Shown here: positions 36,478 to 49,056 of the stretch, piece after piece
Numbering within the stretch: position 1 is the first letter of the stretch
Layout of the letters: each line of letters opens with the position of its first letter
Assembly (NCBI GenBank): GCA_963978895.1
Contig: OZ022242.1
Coordinates: 21,360,129-21,424,128 of the forward strand
Reading direction: 5' to 3'
Source of the DNA: Erpobdella octoculata
Taxonomy: Eukaryota; Annelida; Clitellata; Hirudinida; Erpobdellidae
DNA length: 64,000 bases
Position numbers and translations under genes: made by a program
The notes under the pieces: model-generated
The model's database searches: none
Told to the model about the DNA's origin: nothing
The model's input: the letters and a program-made list of their open reading frames with translations, nothing else

Positions 36478-39400
36478 TCAGTACGGCTTTCCATCAGGTC
36501 GTGGCTTTTTCAGTTCGACTTTAATTCTCCTGTTCCCGACGTGGGCACCGTTCATTGCCTGGATCGCTGCCTTTGACGATGAAGGATTGTCGTAACTCAC
36601 AAAACCTATGATATGACGGACCAATTATAAAGAGTTAAGATCGCTGGAAGCATAGTGGAGAGAAATTTACCCTAGATCAGAAGGTGAGTGGTTCAACCTA
36701 TCCCCTCCCCTTTGAATCACCAGCACAAGTCATACTGTACCTTGAGAGACTACATTGATCATGTCTGTAAAATCTCTCCAATTGGGAAAGCACAAAGAAC
36801 ATGTGGGGAAAGTCCTTTCCAAGAAAGTGCCTCTATAATCTCATGCTTTATGATCAAAGACTAAATATAACCTCAGAAATCCATAAACATTATTTCTCTT
36901 AATTGATAGATATTTTTAAGCTGACCATAACCCACAGCATATGCTATTCATATGAATAATAGTACAGATCGTAATCATTCTGGAAAAAATCAATTATTGA
37001 CGTCATCTTGAAAATGTCAATCGAAGAAGGTGTGAAACATTTAGAAGTGTCATGAGATGTGATTAAAGCCCAATTTCAATATTTTATCAATCTTAACCAT
37101 ACATTCTGTCAATTATATCAATAAATTATCATTTGAAATTGTTCTAGCTCAAATAAAAATAATAAAGCATGAGATTGAGTCATTTTATTCTCATTTTGGT
37201 CACTCAGTAAAAAAGAAATCATTTATTTATCCGAAACTGAATTTGTAATTTTCATTTCAATAGACTTAAAGTTCCAACAAGCCATTTTAAAGTTTCACAT
37301 GATCTTTGCATTGTCAGATCAATATTAAGAGTCTGAATTAAAAACCAATACATATTTGACCAAAACTGCTATGATTGTTAACATATTGAGCATTGAACAA
37401 CTGGACTAAGAATAAAAGTAAGGAAGGTCAGTAGTAATCATTGAAATCTCGTGGGGGTTGTAAGCAGTGGCTGGTTTTGATCATATATTTTTTCAAAGTT
37501 TATACGTAAACTAAATGTTTATGCTTTCGAAACTAAATAAAAAAAGTCTACATCATAGAGAGCCCCATTTTTAAAACATTATCAACAAATAAGTCCTAGA
37601 TGGTTCAATTGTGGTCTACAAAACCTATTTTCATAAGTTAAATGTTCAAAAGAAAGATTATAAATAATAACCAAACACTGACCAAATCCTTTGCTTTTAT
37701 TAGTTTTCTTGTCATAGTAAACCCTAGAAGAGACGATGTTGCCGAATGGTGCAAACAATTGGATGAGATCTGGTTCTCTGTAGTTCTCGGGAATGTTGAA
37801 AATAAAGAGATTGCAATCATCCATGCCTATTAAACAAAAAATCAACTATAAAATCTATAATATCTATGTCTATTAAACAATAAATCAACTATAAAATCTA
37901 GTAATGTATTTAAATGTTACAAAACTATATATGGTAAACACACCCAAAAAAGTTTTTGATTTATTACAACTCAGTACTCTGCTTCATTATATATCTATTG
38001 ATCTAACATAGAATAAATAACTAACATAGCCACCAGAGTCTCTGAATACAATTGCAATCATTATAAATCCATTAAATATTTAAATGTAGTCATTCTGGGA
38101 TAATTATGATAGAAAAATATATTTGATTAAAAATATAGTTGAATTAATACTAATGACAAAAATAACACTAATATCCTGTACCAAAATTGTATGCACCATA
38201 CATAAATAAAATAACAGGATAACAAGTCAAACCTGGATTTTTCCAGTTAACAACTGGAGCAGATGGATTGGCAGCCTGATTGTTTCCATAAACACCTGTT
38301 TAGATAATAATTATTAAGATCTTAAAACAGGATAAGAATATAGAAGCATTTCAGTAATCAATGATGATAAAATTTTAACACAAAATTGAATCTGTTTGGT
38401 AAGAGGCTATAATATCCGGCTGAAAATATCTAGGAAATGAAGCATCTTGCCATAAATAAGCCAGATGAATTATTCCATATGACTGCATATTTAAATTTAA
38501 TTTATAAGACCATTCATATATTGCTCTATTATAAAGTTCAGCAATATTTATCGACAATGTTTAGCTTTGAATTATTCAAGAAGAAAATTGTTTTTTTTTT
38601 TCAAATTTTAGTTACTTTTTCATATTATTTAAAGTCCAATCAGTCCGAAAATTTTTATAAAATGCAATGTTATTATATAATATGAAAAAGTAACTAAAAT
38701 TTGAAGAAAAAAAAACAATTTTCTTCTGAAAAATAAGACTAGTGATTTTAAGTTCATTCAAAAAAGCAATAACTAATTTTTCAAATCAAAGATTTATAGT
38801 AAAAACTTCTATATTGATTCAAAAGTTTCTCAAATTTTCCATCCTTATATATTTCCCATATCAAGTACTTAGAAGATCGTGGTTAATGTATTTTCAATTT
38901 CTTTAGACTTATTATCATCAACACTTATCAAAAATGATTTGCAAAATATTAGAAGCTACCTTATTAAAAATATAAATTATTGAATATTTTAAATCTGTAG
39001 TTTTCAATGAAATTACATCCATTATGGATTATCTGCATGCCACCACGGCACGGTAGCATACGGTGTTGATATACTTTTAATGATATAGCGATAGTCTATA
39101 ATATCGTTTAAAGAAATAAAAATTAGTAAATGCTTTTAGGGCATAGTAATAACCTATAAATATATTAGCCATCAATTAATATTATATGATGATAAGCCGA
39201 GTTTGATCATTGTACACGTATAGATGTATATGTTCTCGGAAAAAGTTAAACATTGTCAAACCCGCATTAACACGACCCCGCTTTTAAAGCGATAGAATTT
39301 TATGGACCCAATCATCGTGTTATAACGGGGTTCCCCTGTATATTGTACCGGAGAAAAAAAACAGAAGCAAGTCAACTTGAATTTTTGAAAATTAAATTAC

Positions 39401-42400
39401 ATTTAACAGCACTCTTTAATAATAATTATAGTAAAAATAAACTTGCCAAAATTGGTGTTGGGAGGCAGCTGGTTTACTGCATTCGCAGCACCCGATGTCA
39501 GTTGTTGGATGAGAGGAACATTGGGATTTAAGAAAGCACTTAAGACTGAAACACATCCAAGAAATACATTATGGTCATTGAAATTGTAAACATAAGAAAG
39601 TTAGTTCAAATATGACTAATAACACATACAAATGAGTACAAAAAGTTGCCATAAAAAACATAAAGCAATAAAATAGATTCTATTCTATTGAAATAATTAC
39701 TATTAGATTATAATTCAATTTAAGAAAAGACTTAAAAACGGCACCAACCGGGATCACTTGCAATCGCTGCAAGGGCAGAACCGAGATTCTGCAAGTTCGG
39801 ATTAACAAGTCCTGAAAAATAACATGAACGCCATTAACTTCTGCCATTAAAGGTATTTTTTTTATAAATATAACTGAATTATTAGTTCAAAATTGTCTTA
39901 AACAAATGTTCAACAATCTTAAATGGTAGCCTAAATCCATCAGCAAACTGAATGGCTAGCAAACAGATACATTTTTAATTGTTCTTTTCTTATTGTGAAT
40001 AGTAAAACTTAGCATTAGAATTATTAACAAAAAGATTTAATTAAATACCTGGTGTCTGAGTTAATGTGGATAGTGCATTCATGGTTGGATCTGTTCATCA
40101 AAATCAAATACATTTCAGTTTCATACAATATAGAAACTCAAATGTGGACAACTAAAACACAACTATAAGACATTAATTTAACCTGAAAAAAAAACAACAA
40201 CAAATCTGACTTGGTTGAACTTGTTGAGCTAACTGGTTGTTCATCACTGCAGGTCCAAAATAATTCGGAGTCACAGCTTAAAAGAAATCAATTAAGAGTT
40301 TATTTTTTAAGCTCAACAAATATTCAAAACATGATGCATTCAAGTTTTTCATGGAGCTATCAGCAAGCATGTACAACTTATCAATGCGAACAACTAAATA
40401 GTTTTTATACAAAAGCAAAAACTTACGAATCTGACTTGCCGTTGCAGCCTGAAATAAAGATTATAAAAATCAGTAAACAAATAATTATTAACATTCAATT
40501 AGTAGTTATATTTATAAAAATGAGATTATGTCTGTATGTATGTCATTTATGCATTGCTACACCATTCATCTGATCGTAATGAAATTTTTACACAACCTTG
40601 AGTCGATGGGGGAAGGTTTTTGTGAAAAAATTGAAATCAGTCACAAAATGAGCGGAGCAGAAACGGGAAAGCAAGCGGGAATGGAAAAGTGACCGAGAGC
40701 GAAAGGGGAAGGAAACAGGAGCGAAAGAGCGAGCGGGGAAGGAAACAGGAGCGAAAGAGCGAGCGGGGAAGGAAACAGGAGCGAGAGAAAAACCTCTTAA
40801 AAACCCGGGCAACGCAGGGTATCCCACCAGTATTAAATAAAAACATGGTTATTTAAACAACATGGTTTGTTAAAAAGTTCCTCGTTTGCGACTGGGAGGC
40901 ATCGACAAAAAAGTGTCAAACAAAAAACTTTGAACTGCTTAAGTTGGACTAAATGTGATAGACCGCTGAAAAGAACTGGGTGACATCAGCATGCAGTTGA
41001 TGAAAAATAAACTTAATAGAGCTGGTTGGTCCCAATTGTGCAGCAAGAACAGAAGTAGACTGAGTACAGATACTTTTGGAAGTCAGTGGAGTCAGAAGAT
41101 GAACAATCAACATGGACACACTCATGATCCGATCCGAGAGATGAGACTCAATAACCTTGTCATGGCGAAAATAACAAAGCTTGTCTGCAGTTTGGAGAGT
41201 AAAAGTTTTTGATCAAACAAGAGTCGAAGCTAATCGGATGATCGCTAAATGCTAGCTACCCATGGTTTTAAGTGAAGCAGTTTTAATTAAATATTGAAAT
41301 ATCTTATAATGCTAACAAAATTAAGACTCGCAGGATTGTACATTGTTCCATCTTTAACTCCTTTCTTCATTTCTTTTTCTCTTTGTGTTTCAGCCACTTT
41401 TACAACAAGAGGTGCTGTGGCTCCCTTCATAAGTGCAACATAGAAACATTATTAAAAAATCAACTTTCACAGCTATTCTAAAAATAAAATGAACGGTCAA
41501 AATCTTAATTACTTTCTAATATGTTCTACAAAATACAGCAGCTAAATACGATTAGTCATTCAACCAGATTGGATTATGTCAACAAATCAATAAAATTACA
41601 ACTCATATAACAAATTATTTGACAAGAATAAGATAAAACATTTATATAAAATTGAGTCAAGATGATAAATAAACCTCTAATGTTTTAGCATGGTGAAGTC
41701 CTTTTATGGCATTCCCGGCACTTTTCTTCGTGGCATACGTTACAAATGCACATCCTGATTCATTATACATTCATTAATATATACTATTAAAATTTTATTT
41801 CAAACATTTTATAATTAAAATAATGAATTACATTTACCCTCGAATTTATATTTACATAACTGAATTTTGGGTTCCTTAAAATGGTTTTAGAATTTGCTGG
41901 AAAATAGTAAGCACTTAACTAAACTACGTTGTTTAATGCATTTTTGTCAAAATGTATAATTTCGGATGTCTGTATCATTGAAATTCATTTAACTGTAAAA
42001 TTTGTGAAATGGTATAAAAAATAAACAATCAAAAATAATATAAACATTAAAGAAACAAGAATATTCTTCCATTTGAGAATTTATATTAAAAATTATTTGA
42101 AAATAATTGTTTGTTGACCATATTAATATTTATTATTGAAAACCAAAAACATGAGTATAAAAGAATTGCATTGACATATATAAAATGAATTCATAAAAAA
42201 ATAAATTTCTGTCACAAATACATTTTCATTAAGAATTTTATTTTAATTATGATAAAAAGATTCTGCACTTGGTTGTTGTGTCCTATCTTGTCTCAAATAA
42301 TATGAATCTAGCAAAACATATGCTGACATTTAAGAAAAAGATAGCTGTCATTGTTGATCTGTAATCACTAGTAAATATATAGTAGAGATGATTGAATATG

Positions 42401-44189
42401 CAACCTTTACTGTTTCCATCTCGATCCCTTAGAATAACACAATCCTCCACAGCTCCAAACGGCAACATCTCATTTAAAAGTTCTGCATCAGCCATATTCT
42501 TTGGCAACATTCCAACAAACAGTTTCCTTTCTTCTTCTGCATATATAAAAACAAAAATTATAAATACAATTATTTTTAAGTATTTCAATGATCTAAAAAT
42601 GATTTTTTATAAAAAAAAGCAATATTGTTTCATTAAACTTAAAAATATAAAACGAAATTGATTAAACTTTGCCTAATTATAAATTCTTGATTATAGATAA
42701 TAATCAAAACCCAACTACGCACAAGAAATACAATGAAAAGTCAGAGTTCATGACAGGAATAAAATTAAAAAATTTCTAGAACATTTAAAACCAGAAAGAA
42801 TATCAACACAAACCGTTTTTTAGTTCACTATTAGCTGGCTTCACCTGCATAAGTCCTTTTAGCTGAAGTAAAAATCATATTCATAAGAAATAATCAAAAA
42901 GTGATAAAAACAACATCAAAAAATTAAATACATAATCATAATTAAATATATCTGCGAATTAAAAATTAACAATACCCTTAATTTAATTAGAAAATAAAAA
43001 TTAATAACCATAATTTTAAATCTTTATGATTTAAACAATTCATCGTATTAAAAATAAAACTTCTCTTCTTACTCCAGGAAATGACTTTTTTCCATGAAGT
43101 TCATTCTGAGCATCAATTGCTGATTGTCTTTTGTAGTATGTCAGGAAAGCACAGCCTAATTAAAACATTGATTTAAAAACTGCTACATAATATAAAAAGC
43201 CATGCATTTCTTCATTTGTTTAATACAATCGCAATTTTAATTACAGTACATTACAGTTACAAGGCTGCACCACATCCAGCCAAATAGTACCCCCTGTTTC
43301 TCCCATTTGTGGTCAAAAAGTTTTTAACGAATGAAGAGATATGCACCCATGCAAACCAGTATCATAATGTGCATTTCAAAGTCAAAGTTAAAGTAATTTA
43401 CAAAGTTGCATTATAGTAAAATAAATTCAAACTATTATAGTTGCTCATAAGTGCAATAAAACACAAAATAACAGCTTTACCTTTATATTCCTGAGTATTT
43501 CTATCTTTTACTTTAGAGAGTTGGTGAATAGGACCATAAACTTCAAAGATCTTTCTTAATTCCTCCTCAGAAATTTCTCGTGGGATTTGTCCAACAAACA
43601 ATTTTATTGAATCTGCATCAGGCTCATCGGCAGTGTTTGAAACATTTTCACCAAGACAAATATATCCTGGAACATATGGAATGGATCATATTTTTTTAGA
43701 AAAACATGAATAAAATATAAAATTCAAACTATTTTGAAACTATTTTGAAAATACACAGAAAACAATTATTTCAATAGCTAGCAAGATTAATAGAAATAAA
43801 TCTAATTATTCTAATTCAACACTTCTTAATTGCTGTTTAGCTATAATTATCAATTGACAATTATGTAGAATTAGAATTAGAATTAAGTCCAAGTCGACTA
43901 TTAAGAATTTAAAATTTAAGAACATTCATTTCTTTCAATTATCCTGTAAAGAAATTTATTTCGATAAATAACAGCTTCTAGTCTTCATTTTAAATTAGAC
44001 TTAAATTTCCAATAAATATGTAATTTAGTAAAAAAATAGTAATTTTGTTTTTGTTTGTACGCGACAACGCGTCATGCATAACAGATCTTCTGCTAGACGC
44101 GAGTCCACCACAAATGTGCAGAAAAGTTGCATAAATCAACAAAACAAATAAAAGAGGAACAAACCATCGCCAAAATTACCGTTCGCCAT
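36478..44189 (-). CDS. CELF/Bruno-like RNA-binding protein, complete
   Basis: Fifteen coding exons: 44165-44189, 43481-43666, 43073-43155, 42814-42862, 42405-42536, 41675-41754, 41317-41424, 40427-40448, 40211-40276, 40049-40090, 39749-39811, 39447-39545, 38233-38295, 37683-37826, 36478-36605; 1290 bases, 429 residues, all phases agree. Three RRMs: RRM1 ([31 protein letters not shown]), RRM2 ([31 protein letters not shown]) and, after a Pro/Asn/Gln/Ala-rich linker, C-terminal RRM3 ([40 protein letters not shown]). The end RPDGKPY matches the family ending SKPY. CELF proteins bind GU-rich RNA and control alternative splicing, translation and decay. The linker is cut into seven small exons of 22-108 bases, which suggests alternative isoforms. 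The intron after exon 12 (39447) has a GC donor. The exact CELF paralogue cannot be told. Confidence 0.95.
39290..39350. mobile_element. Tigger-like terminal fragment in CELF intron
   Basis: TTATAACGGGGTTCCCCTG followed by TA resembles the reversed CAGGGG...-type end of pogo/Tigger MITEs. No left end was found. Confidence 0.3.
40523..40830 (+). mobile_element. Helitron family B, copy 6, in CELF intron
   Basis: Complete short copy: TTTATGCATTGCTACACCAT, TCACAAAATGAGCGGAGCAG, three 36-bp purine-rich units (GGGGAAGGAAACAGGAGCGA), hairpin CCCGGGCAACGCAGGG and a CCAG end before T. It lies in the intron between the 22-base exon and the next upstream exon, in antisense orientation to CELF. Confidence 0.7.
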
Positions 44190-44520
44190 TACAAAAGTCT
44201 TCAGCAAAAAAAGCCGGAGAAATATAACAACAATGCGCGACGCGCAGCCCGCAGACCAGAGATCTAAAATAAGTTACAGCGCTAACTAATTTAAATATTA
44301 CATTAAAGTAATTTATACTTACAAATAAAAAAATGATGCAATAACTTGTTAATAAGTTTCAAAATTTTTATTTATAAAAATTACATATAGGGAACTACCA
44401 CAATAAAAACAAAGATGTTTTTTGGCAGTCAAAAGCAGAAGTCATTTTTTTCTTCAAAGAACCAATTATAGCATTCTGCGATTTCCTATAGCGCTATATG
44501 TTATGTTTGCAAGCGTTTTA
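44190..44520. other. CELF upstream region
   Basis: Probable 5' untranslated sequence and promoter of the CELF gene. No TATA box at a fixed distance or other motif can be supported by eye. Confidence 0.4.
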
Positions 44521-44995
44521 GCACTGGGCAAATGGTTTTTGAAAATTTTGCTCCTGAAGAGATGAATCAGGAAAACACACTTTATTCTAAAACAACGCAT
44601 ATCTCGAAAATCAAAAATGAGAAGGCTTTGAAATTTGGTACGTAGATTCCTCTTACAAAATAAAACATACGTGTTTTATAATTTTTTAAAAATTTAGTTT
44701 TCAGGACTTCAAATGCGGGGTGCACAGGACGTAAATTGCGGGGGGGAGGACAGAGGGAATTTCCCTGATTTTCAAATTTTGAATTTTTTACCTAGAGTAT
44801 ACTAAATATATTTTTAATTTTAGTTTTACTCAATCTAGTGATGATTCAATGCGTATCGGAATTTTTGCTATATAATGGCGGCCGGGAAAAACTTGCCCCC
44901 CCCTTGCAAAATGCTGAATTTACGTCCCTGCTGGGGTTGAAAATAAGGTTATTTGTTTTTTAGATAAACTGCTGCCCAAAAATTGTAAGTGCTAC
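44521..44995 (+). mobile_element. Old family A Helitron body with MITE insertion
   Basis: GAAAATTTTGCTCCTGA, ATATCTCGAAAATCAAAAAT and ACTTCAAATGCGGGGTG are diverged family A monomer sequence, resuming after 44930 as GGGGTTGAAAATAAGGTTAT. No ends remain. The two halves are separated by a small MITE. Confidence 0.6.
44725..44930. mobile_element. MITE with CAGGGACGTAAATT ends
   Basis: 206 bp with inverted ends CAGGACGTAAATT and (reverse) CAGGGACGTAAATTCAGC. The right end matches the start of the partial copy at 63390. Looks hAT-like; the flanks are G-rich and no clean duplication can be called. Confidence 0.6.
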
Positions 44996-45990
44996 AGTGC
45001 TACACAGGCCCGTCGAAAGGGGGTCTGGCGAGGATTTTTTCCTTGGCCCTCCGCTGGTCTCTGAGGGTCCACCACGGTACAGTTGTAAAAAACGTTCCCA
45101 TCACATTTCTAAAGTTTATAATAACAGACCTTAAAAACAGAATGATTTTTAAATTTCACTTCTGCTGTTATACATCTGTCACACATCTACATTATTTCTT
45201 TCTCTCGCCGGAATTTCAAAACAGAACTTTAAACGATATTATATACCTGTACCTGTACCTATTATGTAACTGTATGTTCTTTGCCAAAATAAAATCCATT
45301 AAACTGTAAAAAGTTTTTGTGATCTACAAAGCGATTTGATTTTTAAATGAAACCAGATATTAAACCATTAATTTTCATTTTTTTCGTTCTCATTTTTCAT
45401 CATCCCAAATTTAAAATATCTTCCTTTGGTTCTTCAAAATCGTTGTCGTTTTCATTCATTTCATTGCGTATCAATTTGGATCTATCTAGAATTTCACTAA
45501 ACAAAACTTTACTGAAAATCATAATCAACTTTATATAATGCATTGTAAAATTACGACAAAGTTTAGGGGTTTTTGTTACTTCATAGGATTTTGCACAAAG
45601 TTGTGGGTATTTTTTACAATGTAAACACTGATTTTGATCATTGAAAGTTTTTAAATGTATATTTTGATTTTTTTAGAATTATTATTTCACTTAATTTGTT
45701 AATAAATTTTACTCAATTGCGTTATAGTTTTTATATTATACTGTGTAAATTTACTTGATTTGTAACGTTTTCTAGAAGTGCTGCGTAATGATTTATCAAA
45801 GATTGATATTAATATTATCTTTCAAAATGTATGTGCTGTACTTCCTTTCTATTGCAACTTGCCAATAAAAATGGCTAGAGCTGAAAAACGTTTTAGTATG
45901 ATAAAAGATATCAAATCCGCAGCACAATTTACTGCAATTCAAAAAAGTCTGCAGGATTGGTTTTTTTGGTTATATGTGTGAATTTGTAGC
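44996..45990 (+). pseudogene. hAT relic, ZMYM-like C-terminal region
   Basis: A possible left end CAGGCCCGTCGAAAGGG at 45005. From 45778 the frame reads LRNDLSKIDINIIFQNVCAV and ARAEKRFSMIKDIKS, the C-terminal dimerisation block (usually SAERSFSKLKLIK) of ZMYM-like hAT transposases. Everything between is decayed; no right terminus found. Confidence 0.6.
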
Positions 45991-46019
45991 ATTTTATGCC
46001 CTTAATTAAACTACTAAGC

Positions 46020-47190
46020 AAAATAAATTTGGTATACAAGTCGACATGGTGTATAAACAAAAAGTCACAGTGTTTCCTGTCGATAATTTTGATTCCAATG
46101 AAAGAAAAACTCCACTGGCTGGGCTTTCCTCAAAGAGTAACGTTCAAGCTATGTATATTATGTTACAAATGCATGCATGGTTTGGCACTAGACTACCTGT
46201 ATAGGCGGTGTGTGCCATTAACACATTTCCCGGTCGTGCTCATCTCAGGTCGGCGTTTGGTTGTCATCTTATGGTGCCATCTACAACAGGGTTTCTTAAC
46301 CGGTGGGGTGCACCCCCCAAGGGCAGTGTTGGAAAAAGTACTGGGTACTTGTACTCAAGTAAAAGTACAAGTAACGCCTCAAAAAGTTACTTAAGTAAAA
46401 GTAAAAGTATTTGCTAAAAAATGTACTTAAGCAAAAAGTAACAGCACTTTAAAGTTACTTTTAAAGTAAAAAGTAAAAGTACTGAAGCCGCTTTTTGTAA
46501 TGATCATTCATCAATCATCTAACTTTATTTTATCGTAATTCCATCGTCTTTCAAACGCTACTGCCCTAATTAATCAACTGGATAAAGATTTTTAAGCTCT
46601 CATTTCCAGCAATGATGTTCATTGACAAACTAATCCTAATTGTCTCTTACCTAGTTTTTAATCGAATTGTTGAAAGTAAAAAGCTTTACACTATTTTTTA
46701 GATAGCTAACCAGCTTTGGCCAAAAGTGCTCTGACATTCATCACTCATTTAGCTACTGCTTACTTGTGTGAGATTAGCTTTTCTGCTTTGATAAATGTGG
46801 AAACCAAGCAAAGAATTTGATTGGAGGCCGGTGATGATATGCGAATTGTCTTGTTCAAGACTGGTCCTTATTTTTCTGACATAATTGGTGGGAAACAACA
46901 GAAAATAAATTAAATAAAAAACTTGATGCAAATCACTTACATTTTACCTATTGTTTTTTATATGAAAAAATAGGGAGTGCGGTCAAATCGAGTTTGTCCG
47001 AAGGGGATGCGGGAAAAACAGGTTAAGAACCACTGATCTACAAGAAGGAGAAAACATGGAGATAAGGGTTTCTGTTGTGCTGGTGCCGCTGCATGAAATG
47101 ATCTACCGGCCTCTTTTCGAGACTTCTATAGAATTTGTTCATTAAACTCTTTTAAAAAACATTTAAAAACTTATCTTTTTAATCTATCTA
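46020..47190 (+). pseudogene. LINE 3' reading-frame end, split by a hAT
   Basis: 46080-46286 reads LHWLGFPQRVTFKLCILCYK, CMHGLALDYL and GRAHLRSAFGCHLMVPST, the C-terminal end of CR1-like LINE proteins. It continues after the hAT (47036) as RRRKHGDKGFCCAGAA, a stop in place of Trp, then [10 protein letters not shown] and [11 protein letters not shown]. The two halves join in frame once the 749-bp hAT and its 8-bp duplication are removed. An (ATCT)n tail at 47181-47197 closes it, as CR1 elements often have. Confidence 0.85.
46287..47035 (+). mobile_element. hAT transposon relic with perfect 8-bp duplication
   Basis: Ends CAGGGTTTCTTAACC and (reverse) CAGTGGTTCTTAACC, with ATCTACAA at 46279-46286 and 47036-47043. 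46740-46910 reads TAYLCEISFSALINVETKQR and DDMRIVLFKTGP, the C-terminal block of ZBED5/SCAND3-like hAT transposases. A second hAT-like end, CAGTGTTGGAAAAAGTAC, at 46326 marks a further nested fragment rich in AAGTAAAAGTA repeats. Confidence 0.85.
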
Positions 47191-47194
47191 TCTA

Positions 47195-47660
<466 letters not shown>

Positions 47661-47710
47661 GTCTACTAGGCCCATATACGTGTATATATATATATATCCA
47701 GTTTATTGAA

Positions 47711-48062
<352 letters not shown>

Positions 48063-49056
48063 TAATGTAATATATTAATGCGATGGACTGTATGCGCTTA
48101 TGTGATGTGTTCATTAATAGGCAAAGATATAACTGAAATAATAATAATTATTATTATTTCTACGTTATGATACAACAAAAATAACTTTTTAGACAGGGTT
48201 GGCTCTTCTGCGCATCGACTAAAACTGTGAACAATCGCTGTAAAAATAGAGAGAAAGTTGGTTAATTAAATTATAGCTTGTGTGCAAACTATAGCTAAAT
48301 AGCAAAAACAACTTTGATTAATTATTTCCTTCTAATGCAATAATTTTGTTGCATCCTACATTTTTACCCCGTTTTCATTCTACATTTTTGGGGTCCCAGT
48401 TTAACGTCAGGGGGCCCAGCGACAAGACAGGAGGGGCAATAAGCCCCTGCCTCTCTAAAACGCAATAATAAACTAGATTCCACCAGGGATATAATGGCTA
48501 GACAACTTTCGTTTTCGACTATTAAAATATGCACTGAAAATTTGTCTGGTTACAGAAAGCTATACTATATAAGATGTATTGCTAATTAAATCTGTTTTCG
48601 AGAGTAAATGTTAAGCAGTTATAAGTGATACGAAGATCTTCATTGTTTCCAACCGGTCACCGCTGATCATGGCAGGTTTCAGTGGTTCAAGTGTACTTAT
48701 ACTTCATGTTTGGTCATTTTATTTAAGTTTTGATCGAATGAAAAGCTCGTCTGCTTGTTTTTATTTTAATGATCACAACTAGATGATGTAATGTTACAAA
48801 TTTTATTTTAATGATCACAACTAGATGATGTAAGGTTACAAATTTTGAACTGAATATCAAGCAAGTATAATACGTCCAACAGGTGAAATGCTAATTACTT
48901 TTCATTGTATTTGCATTGTTGAAGCTTCTTTTTTTATGACTCATGTAATATCATTTTCTGAATTTGTAATGAGCTATATAAACAAAAACAAAACTACTAA
49001 GATTACTATGATATCTAATTTAAAAAAAATCTCTTTAATTTGCGATAATTAGAAAA
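48063..49056. other. Upstream region of the TMEM151-like gene
   Basis: No gene recognised. A 40-bp direct repeat (AATTTTATTTTAATGATCAC-like, with TTATTTTAATGATCACAAC at about 48763 and 48809) is present. GCGATAATTAG just before the start codon could be a splice acceptor of a 5' untranslated exon. Confidence 0.4.

Noticed and set aside
43261..43330. Possible extra CELF exon near GCTGCACCACATCCAGCC
   Set aside because: No in-phase splice sites, and flanking exons already join in the correct phase.
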